Assembly: GCA_028717985.1 (NCBI GenBank)
Contig: JAQUMS010000019.1
Span: 1-10,965 of the forward strand
Source: Candidatus Omnitrophota bacterium
GTDB taxonomy: Bacteria > Omnitrophota > Gorgyraeia > Gygaellales > Profunditerraquicolaceae
Direction of reading: 5' to 3'
Length of the DNA stretch: 10,965 bases
The translations under genes were made by a program, and so were the position numbers. Below, piece by piece: positions 6,832-10,965 of this stretch. Positions within the stretch are counted from its first letter, which is position 1, and every line of letters begins with the position of its first letter. The notes beneath the pieces are model-generated. The model saw nothing but the letters and a program-made list of their open reading frames with translations, had not been told where the DNA came from and made no database searches.

Positions 6832-7248
6832 TTATTCCCCGATAATTTTGACCAGAACGCGTTTTTTCCGCATCCCGTCAAATTCCCCGTAAAATATCTG
6901 TTCCCATGGGCCAAAATCAAGTTTGCCTTTGGTTACGGCGGCGACAATTTCTCTTCCCATGATAGTCCTTTTCAAATGGGCGTCAGCGTTATCTTCACCG
7001 GTAAGATTGTGGCTGTATTTTTCCTTGCCGAACGGCGCAAGCTTTTCAAGCCAGGCATCAAAATCCTTATGAAGCCCGCCTTCATCGTCATTTATAAAAA
7101 CGCTCGAAGTAATATGCATGGCGTTAACGAGACATAATCCTTCTGTAATCCCGCTCTTTTTAACCGCTTCTTCCACTTCGGAAGTGATATTGATAAATTC
7201 CCGGCGGTTCTTAGTGTTAAACCACATATATTCCGTATATGATTTCAT
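6832..7248 (-). CDS. YjbQ/UPF0047 family protein
   Basis: 138 residues, the normal length for the YjbQ (UPF0047) family, often annotated secondary thiamine-phosphate synthase because the E. coli protein has weak activity of that kind. Family marks are AMHITSSVFINDDE (43-56, with His45), KYSHN (77-81, His80), EDNADAHLKRTIMG (85-98, His91), GKLDFGPWEQIFYGEFDG (108-125) and a final RVLVKI. The three histidines fit the predicted metal site. Usual members read HTT rather than HIT at the first motif, a mild change. The physiological substrate is unknown, so I give no symbol. Its ATG shares ATGA (7245-7248) with the upstream hydrolase stop, and the macro-Nudix gene follows after one base. Confidence 0.93.
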   Translation of the reverse strand: MKSYTEYMWFNTKNRREFINITSEVEEAVKKSGITEGLCLVNAMHITSSVFINDDEGGLHKDFDAWLEKLAPFGKEKYSHNLTGEDNADAHLKRTIMGREIVAAVTKGKLDFGPWEQIFYGEFDGMRKKRVLVKIIGE

Positions 7249-7898
7249 TTCCCCTGCGCCTTAACAACAACCTCAACTTTACAATATTTTTGAAATTCCT
7301 TAACCTCATCATCTTTTTTTTGAATATCCACGAAATGCATCGGGATAGCGATTTTAGGATTTATAAGATTAATCGCTTCTGCCGCCTCGCGAGGATCCAT
7401 CGTATACATCCCGCCCACCGGCACCATAGCTATATCCGCCTTTATATTTTCCATTTCAGGGATAAAATCAGTGTCCCCGGCGTGGTAGATTTTTATTCCG
7501 TTCATCGTAATAAGATACCCCACGTTCTCATCGGATGGGGGATGGAAATTCTTGTGCGGATTATACGCCGGAACCGCGTCAATACTGATCCCGTGAAAAT
7601 CAATATGCTCTCCCGGGCTGGTAACTTTCATCTTATAGGGCAGTTCCATTACTACTTTCGCCGGCCCCGCCAACAAAGTATCATCCCGGAAAATCTTCTT
7701 AACATCAGAGGCCGAACAATGGTCAAAATGCGCGTGGCTGATAAGGATACAATCGGCTTTCGGCATATGGTTTTTTAATTTAAACGGGTCAATATAAACC
7801 GCCATTTTATCGGGACCTTCGATATAAAAACCCGCGTTCCCCAACCAATGGATCTTTTCTACCAAAGTTATTACATCCGCATCAAATACCGAACTCAC
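7245..7898 (-). CDS. MBL-fold metal-dependent hydrolase (UlaG-like)
   Basis: 217 residues of the metallo-beta-lactamase superfamily. The metal motif SHAHFDHC (54-61) gives His55, His57, Asp59 and His60. GDTD (141-144) supplies the bridging Asp142, and PMHF (186-189) the last His. VPAYNPHKNFHPP (109-121) and MVPVGGMYTMDPREAAEA (158-175) are typical of the small UlaG/UPF0173-like group. The substrate cannot be told from sequence; phosphoester or lactone hydrolysis is usual. It has no signal peptide, so it is cytoplasmic. The start is a GTG at 7898, one base after the stop of the upstream protease gene, with GGAG seven bases before it. The stop overlaps the YjbQ family start. Confidence 0.92.
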   Translation of the reverse strand: MSSVFDADVITLVEKIHWLGNAGFYIEGPDKMAVYIDPFKLKNHMPKADCILISHAHFDHCSASDVKKIFRDDTLLAGPAKVVMELPYKMKVTSPGEHIDFHGISIDAVPAYNPHKNFHPPSDENVGYLITMNGIKIYHAGDTDFIPEMENIKADIAMVPVGGMYTMDPREAAEAINLINPKIAIPMHFVDIQKKDDEVKEFQKYCKVEVVVKAQGK

Positions 7899-7899
7899 C

Positions 7900-8580
7900 T
7901 TAACGCTCCAGTTTTTCCAGAATAAGTTTATTATTTTTTTGGTCTACTTTAAAATTAAACCGGTTCAGGAACGACATACCAAGCAAACCGTCTTTAAAAC
8001 CAATGCTTCCCGTCGCCTCCTCCGAAAGAATAGCCACGGGAACATTGCGAGCTTCCACGCCCTGCACGGAAATACTGTCAAGGGTAGACAACCGGGCGTT
8101 CACCCTCCTTCCGTCAGCCAACTGCATAGGAAGGACTGTCTCGTTCGCCACCCCAGAGCCGCCAAGTTTCTTCCAGATATCCTGAGAAACAACAACATAC
8201 GAAGCGCCTGTATCCATCAAAAGCGTGGCAGTCACTTTTTTATTTAGAACCGCGTCCACGATAATGTGCCCCTGTTCACGCGCGACATTGATCTGCTGAG
8301 GGCCGTATTCGCGTTCACGGGCATCCCGTTCTTTTTTACGCTGCCATTTTTCACGAAGCGCGGACGATTCTTCCAAAGATGATTTATCTATTCTATCCAC
8401 CTCATCCCACCGCAATTTTACGGTACCGAAACCTATATCCACCTCAACCGCGTTCGAATCTTCATTTTTAATAAAACCTTCGATTTCCCGTCCGTTCTTT
8501 AAATAAATAGTATCAGCGACGGCATTCGCATACCATAATGCACTTAACATAATCGTTATACTTATTATTCGTATTTTCAT
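7900..8580 (-). CDS. Exported retropepsin-like aspartyl protease
   Basis: 226 residues. A signal peptide covers about 1-22 (MKIRIISITIMLSALWYANA, then VAD). Next is a small beta-rich module (24-65, DTIYLKNGREIEGFI to VKLRWDEVDRID), of a kind often found at the N-terminus of bacterial envelope proteins. A charged helix, probably a coiled coil (about 68-93), leads to a single retropepsin-like domain. That domain has the catalytic DTGAS at 123-127 and a GLLGMSFLNRF motif near 198-208, before the final strand. Having one DTG per chain, it should work as a homodimer. Substrates are unknown; the likely site is the periplasm or outer surface. It is first in the four-gene unit that ends with macro-Nudix. 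No Shine-Dalgarno sequence lies before the ATG; an AT-rich possible -10 box ends ten bases away. Confidence 0.88.
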   Translation of the reverse strand: MKIRIISITIMLSALWYANAVADTIYLKNGREIEGFIKNEDSNAVEVDIGFGTVKLRWDEVDRIDKSSLEESSALREKWQRKKERDAREREYGPQQINVAREQGHIIVDAVLNKKVTATLLMDTGASYVVVSQDIWKKLGGSGVANETVLPMQLADGRRVNARLSTLDSISVQGVEARNVPVAILSEEATGSIGFKDGLLGMSFLNRFNFKVDQKNNKLILEKLER

Positions 8581-8590
8581 AATTTTTATT

Positions 8591-8619
8591 TTTATACCTA
8601 TAGCTCTTTGCTCTTAGAA
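8591..8619 (-). promoter_or_regulatory. Weak candidate promoter of the protease operon
   Basis: On the minus strand a TATAAA (8591-8596) stands ten bases before the protease ATG, with TTCTAA (8614-8619) 17 bases further upstream, matching only three of six consensus -35 positions. The -35 side lies inside the repeat array. A start here would again leave a leader of only about 3-4 bases. Confidence 0.35.
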
Positions 8620-8683
8620 AACTATTGCGGGTATTCTATAAGAGCTAACAGCCCTGCCTGCAGACAGGTAAGGACTAAGAACT
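8602..8683. repeat. Degenerate heptamer array interrupted by a 16-base palindromic segment
   Basis: This occupies the 107-base gap between the dUTPase-like gene and the protease gene. The left half has AGCTCTT and TGCTCTT (8602-8615). The right half has AAGAGCT and AACAGCC (8640-8653), then, after a 16-base interruption, AAGGACT and AAGAACT (8670-8683). The interruption holds most of an imperfect palindrome (8653-8668) centred on CTGCAG. TAGCTCTT (8601-8608) can pair with AAGAGCTA (8640-8647), or GCTCTTAGAA (8610-8619) with the TTCT and AAGAGC segments at 8634-8645. It shares unit and layout with 2746-2813. Confidence 0.55.
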
Positions 8684-8687
8684 ATAA

Positions 8688-9203
8688 TCATTTCTTATTC
8701 TGATACACTCCGTCGTATCCGTTAAGCGTTTCATTTATTCGGGTAAAAATAAGCTGTAGGATTCTGGCGTTTTGTTTAACCTTTATTCCCGCAGGATTCT
8801 CAACTATTAAAATAAACTCGCTTTTACCTTTAAAACCCGCATCCCACACGCCGTTCTGGGTAAAAGCCCCGATTCGCAAAAGAGAACTCCTGGTAAAAGC
8901 GATAGCGAGCAAATCTTTGGGCAGACTCACGGTTTCATTCGTTTTAATCTTATACGCGCCCTTCTGTAAATGCCACCATCCGTAACGATCACCATCTTTT
9001 TCTTTTAACGGACAAAGCTCTTTTCCTTCAGGGATCACACGTTCTTTATTGGAAAAATCAACAGCGCCGACGCCGTCAAAGGCAAAAATTTGCGCAGCAG
9101 TTAAATCAAAACCATTTGGGGTAAGCTGAACGGACACGTCGATATAATCCGTGATCAAATCTTTTTCTTTAATAAGTTTTTCGATCTCTTCGCGGTTTAA
9201 CAT
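8688..9203 (-). CDS. dUTPase / dCTP deaminase family protein (archaeal-style dUTPase likely)
   Basis: 171 residues of the trimeric dUTPase/dCTP deaminase fold, which keeps uracil out of DNA by removing dUTP or makes dUMP for thymidylate synthesis. Marks are TPNGFDLTAAQIF (28-40), GWWHLQKGAYKIKTNE (about 75-90), the nucleotide-binding TRSSLLRIGA and the core VWDAGFKGKSEF. A VKQNARILQLIF strand follows, and the tail GYDGVYQNKK may close over the active site. The Asp in VWDAG and the extra residues before IVEN fit archaeal dUTPase-like members better than classical dCTP deaminase, but the catalytic Glu assignment is uncertain. The thioesterase gene ends 24 bases upstream. No clear Shine-Dalgarno sequence precedes the ATG; GAAAG lies only two bases from it. 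Confidence 0.85.
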   Translation of the reverse strand: MLNREEIEKLIKEKDLITDYIDVSVQLTPNGFDLTAAQIFAFDGVGAVDFSNKERVIPEGKELCPLKEKDGDRYGWWHLQKGAYKIKTNETVSLPKDLLAIAFTRSSLLRIGAFTQNGVWDAGFKGKSEFILIVENPAGIKVKQNARILQLIFTRINETLNGYDGVYQNKK

Positions 9204-9227
9204 ATCTTTCGTATAAAGATTTTTTCA

Positions 9228-9608
9228 TCAAGATGTTAGTTTTTCCCTAAAATCTTCCCCTAAAGCCTTAGGCTTAAACGTTTCATCAACACAAACCAGA
9301 GTGGTTTTACCGGTCGCAACAACACGGCCGTTCTGGTTTTTGACTTCCGCATCAAAAATAAGCCTGACAGCCGTAGAATCGCTCACCCACGACCGGACAT
9401 CAAGGATATCGGCATAATACGCGGGAGATTCATAATCTATAGACTGCTTTGCCACCACAAAATGAATCCCCCGGTCAGCAAGTTTTTTCATGGTAAAACC
9501 TTTTGATTCAAGAAACTCGGTCCTGGCCTCTTCAAAAAACGACAAATACTGGGCGTAATAAACCACATTCGAGCTATCCGTATGCTGATAATAAATTTTT
9601 ATTTTCAT
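9228..9608 (-). CDS. YbgC-like acyl-CoA thioesterase (hotdog fold)
   Basis: 126 residues of the 4HBT/YbgC thioesterase family, which hydrolyses acyl-CoA thioesters and in proteobacteria is often tied to the Tol-Pal region. The signature YYQHTDSSNVVYYAQYL (6-22) carries catalytic Asp11, and FFEEARTEFL follows. Classical members have His in VVYHANYL where this one has Tyr, a common variant. No tol or pal gene is next to it, so the envelope link is not supported here. I chose the ATG at 9608. A frame opening at 9641 would start inside the inverted repeat and add 11 unrelated residues, and a GTG at 9614 is an alternative. There is no Shine-Dalgarno sequence. The hairpin at 9617-9679 stands eight bases upstream. 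Confidence 0.88.
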   Translation of the reverse strand: MKIKIYYQHTDSSNVVYYAQYLSFFEEARTEFLESKGFTMKKLADRGIHFVVAKQSIDYESPAYYADILDVRSWVSDSTAVRLIFDAEVKNQNGRVVATGKTTLVCVDETFKPKALGEDFREKLTS

Positions 9609-9616
9609 CTTCACTG

Positions 9617-9679
9617 ACCGTGTCCACCCCGGAGGTGGCACAGCTTTTTGGTTTGTGCCACCTCCGGGGTGGACACGGT
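9617..9679. repeat. REP-like element: 25-bp perfect inverted repeat with 13-base loop
   Basis: The left arm 9617-9641 and right arm 9655-9679 are exact reverse complements over 25 bases, with the loop AGCTTTTTGGTTT between them. Each arm is itself nearly palindromic (GTGCCACC, TCCGG, GGTGG, one bulged A, CAC), so two small hairpins or one long one can form. It is much richer in GC than its surroundings. It lies in the 81-base gap between the DUF763 and thioesterase genes. No T-run follows it on either strand, so it does not look like an intrinsic terminator. Nested palindromy and intergenic placement fit REP/BIME-type elements moved by Y1 (IS200-like) transposases; that origin is inference. 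Confidence 0.85.
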
Positions 9680-9689
9680 GAAAAAAGTA

Positions 9690-10838
9690 TTAGCCCGATA
9701 ATTTCGTTAAAATCGACTTACGTTCAATCGGTGAAATCTTCATTTTATTCACCAAACGGGTAAAATACTGAATCGTAGTATCATACGTTTGACGGTCGAC
9801 TTCATAAGGTGTACCGTCTTTCCCTCCATGCGCGAAAGAATACCGGGCCGGATCCTCGTATGACGGTTTAGCACCGTATACAACCTCAGCAACCAGGCCG
9901 ATCGCGCGCATAGTTTTAGGGCCGACACCTTCCTGTGATAATAACTCTTCATATGATTGAGGCTTTATGTCGCAAACTTTATTCAGAACCCTCTCCAAGT
10001 ATTTACTTTTAGAGAAATCTTCGCGCTGAACCGGGTGAGAATGAAATTCTTTATTTTCCAGATTAAGCATAGTAATCTTTTCTCCTCCCGCCTCCGCGGT
10101 CACCATCTGAGAAACACCGGTTGAATATTTATTCAATAACTTAATTTCTTTGATTAAATTAGTATACCCGTTTTGGACAAGCTGTGTGCTAACTTCCCGC
10201 GTTTGAGTGCTTTCCTTCGAAGTCAAATCCAGGGTCGGAACCCTGACCTGGCTTATAATCCCGGAATGAGGTTCACAGACCAGATCCGTGATTTTTCGGG
10301 AAAACCAATGATATCGGCGGGCGGTCAGATTTTCCGTATTCATTCCCTGCTGGACCACAGCCCAGGCGCCGTTGCGCGAAAAAATAAAACAGTGGTGGTA
10401 GATCTGAAAACCGTCTTGTATAAGAGCGCTGTCAACTTTGGCCGCCATGCGGGAATTATACACAAGATTATTGACCTTAACAGCCGGCAGGCTCAAAACA
10501 TTACCCCACTCCTGAATTTGGTCCGGAGTTTTCCGGGACGTCTTGCCTTTACCGCCGCAGATAAAAACACCCAAATACCGCTCATCCCTCCGTATCGCTT
10601 CTTTGAGCGCGGCGGTCAAAGTCGTAGTCAAGCCTGAAGCGTTCCAGTCAAAAGCCAGCACAGTGCCAAGCGACTGGAACCATACCGGGTCAGCAAGCCG
10701 CTCCACCAATTCATCGGGCCCGTACTCTGAAACAATTACCCGCACCACCTGCCTGCCGAGCCTTACCATCCGTTCGAACAGCCATTTAGGGCATTTTCCC
10801 GAATCAAGAGTGAATGTAGCGACGCCGCGATGGATCAT
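9690..10838 (-). CDS. DUF763 protein with C-terminal helix-hairpin-helix
   Basis: 382 residues matching DUF763, a family of unknown function that I recall mostly from archaea and thermophilic or deep-branching bacteria. Recognisable blocks are a start with RGVATFTLDSGKCPKWLFERM (4-24), DPVWFQSLGTVLAFDWNASG (50-69), GGKGKTSRKTP (95-105), and the C-terminal SQEGVGPKTMRAIGL (301-315), a helix-hairpin-helix-like motif, followed by DPARYSFAHGGKDG (329-342). The helix-hairpin-helix suggests DNA binding, so a repair or nucleic acid role is plausible but unproven. The ATG at 10838 is chosen because it shares ATGA (10835-10838) with the upstream stop and because family members begin at this point. A longer frame from 10913 would overlap the upstream gene by 79 bases. 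AAGG lies about ten bases before the ATG. Confidence 0.88.
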   Translation of the reverse strand: MIHRGVATFTLDSGKCPKWLFERMVRLGRQVVRVIVSEYGPDELVERLADPVWFQSLGTVLAFDWNASGLTTTLTAALKEAIRRDERYLGVFICGGKGKTSRKTPDQIQEWGNVLSLPAVKVNNLVYNSRMAAKVDSALIQDGFQIYHHCFIFSRNGAWAVVQQGMNTENLTARRYHWFSRKITDLVCEPHSGIISQVRVPTLDLTSKESTQTREVSTQLVQNGYTNLIKEIKLLNKYSTGVSQMVTAEAGGEKITMLNLENKEFHSHPVQREDFSKSKYLERVLNKVCDIKPQSYEELLSQEGVGPKTMRAIGLVAEVVYGAKPSYEDPARYSFAHGGKDGTPYEVDRQTYDTTIQYFTRLVNKMKISPIERKSILTKLSG

Positions 10839-10965
10839 AACACACTGCCTTCTTCTGACTTTTGCGTAACCAACTGGTTTTCCCTGCCTACCGCCATGCC
10901 GAAAATAAACCAAAACGATACTGCGGGATACACGCCAACAAGAATAGTTGAAGATGTGAATTCAA
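10835..10965 (-). CDS. C-terminal end of an unidentified membrane protein (partial)
   Basis: A frame open from the right edge gives 42 residues before a TGA that overlaps the DUF763 start by four bases. It contains one clear hydrophobic, probably transmembrane segment (about residues 5-26, STILVGVYPAVSFWFIFGMA), followed by a polar tail (VGRENQLVTQKSEEGSVL). The hydrophobic pattern, the absence of stops and the overlap support it. The family cannot be named from this fragment. It would be co-transcribed with DUF763. Confidence 0.55.
   Translation of the reverse strand, partial: EFTSSTILVGVYPAVSFWFIFGMAVGRENQLVTQKSEEGSVL

Noticed and set aside
6177..7137. Plus-strand open frames of 137 and 147 codons over the macro-Nudix and YjbQ family genes
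   Set aside because: They are antisense shadows of two clearly conserved proteins and have no domain or convincing ribosome binding site.
7239..7778. Plus-strand open frame of 179 codons
   Set aside because: It lies wholly antisense to the MBL hydrolase, whose metal-binding motifs are intact. Its translation has no recognisable domain and an unnatural residue mix.
8653..8668. Terminator after the dUTPase-like gene
   Set aside because: The palindrome is imperfect and lacks a T-run on either strand.
9617..9679. Intrinsic terminator for the DUF763 gene
   Set aside because: The stem is strong but no T-run follows it on the minus strand; the T-run lies on the wrong side. A repeat element explains the nested palindromes better.
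10839..10913. Upstream start giving DUF763 25 extra residues
   Set aside because: The extra part overlaps the end of another open frame and does not resemble the family N-terminus, while the ATG at 10838 makes an ATGA overlap.

Overview
The window is bacterial, about 11 kb, densely coded, with gaps of at most about 170 bases. All but one of the twelve recognisable genes, plus a fragment at the right end, read on the minus strand. The mix suggests an uncultivated anaerobic or deep-branching bacterium: a bacterial aroC-aroK-dprA operon sits with families commoner in archaea, thermophiles or anaerobes (DUF763, an archaeal-style dUTPase-like protein, a Ski2-like helicase, DUF3786). Omnitrophota or a neighbouring candidate phylum is my best guess, from gene content and intergenic repeat style. 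It is an inference and no marker gene here proves it.

Layout from the left (minus strand unless stated): dprA (C-terminus cut by the window edge), aroK and aroC form a shikimate/competence block. An intergenic array of degenerate 7-bp repeats separates aroC from a coupled pair, a secreted staphylococcal-nuclease-like protein and a DUF3786 protein. A divergent promoter region follows, with a second repeat array between its two promoters. The rightward promoter drives the only plus-strand gene, a Ski2-like DEVH helicase that appears to be leaderless. The helicase meets a macro-like/Nudix fusion tail to tail, with the two stop codons overlapping in one TTAA.

Further right is a tight minus-strand unit in transcription order: a secreted retropepsin-like aspartyl protease, an MBL-fold hydrolase, a YjbQ family protein and the macro-Nudix fusion. 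A third repeat array lies upstream of this unit. Beyond it come a dUTPase/dCTP deaminase family protein and a YbgC-like thioesterase. A 25-bp perfect inverted repeat (REP-like hairpin) lies directly upstream of the thioesterase. Then comes a DUF763 protein, whose start overlaps the stop of a membrane protein fragment at the right edge.

Four junctions are ATGA overlaps and two more have one base between stop and start, so translational coupling is the rule inside operons. The most interesting material is (a) the fusion whose macro-like half has lost its first ligand loop, (b) the boundary repeat arrays built on AAGANCT, (c) the REP-like hairpin, and (d) promoters placed so close to start codons that the transcripts should be leaderless. 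I see no CRISPR array, rRNA, tRNA, transposase or recognisable defence system.
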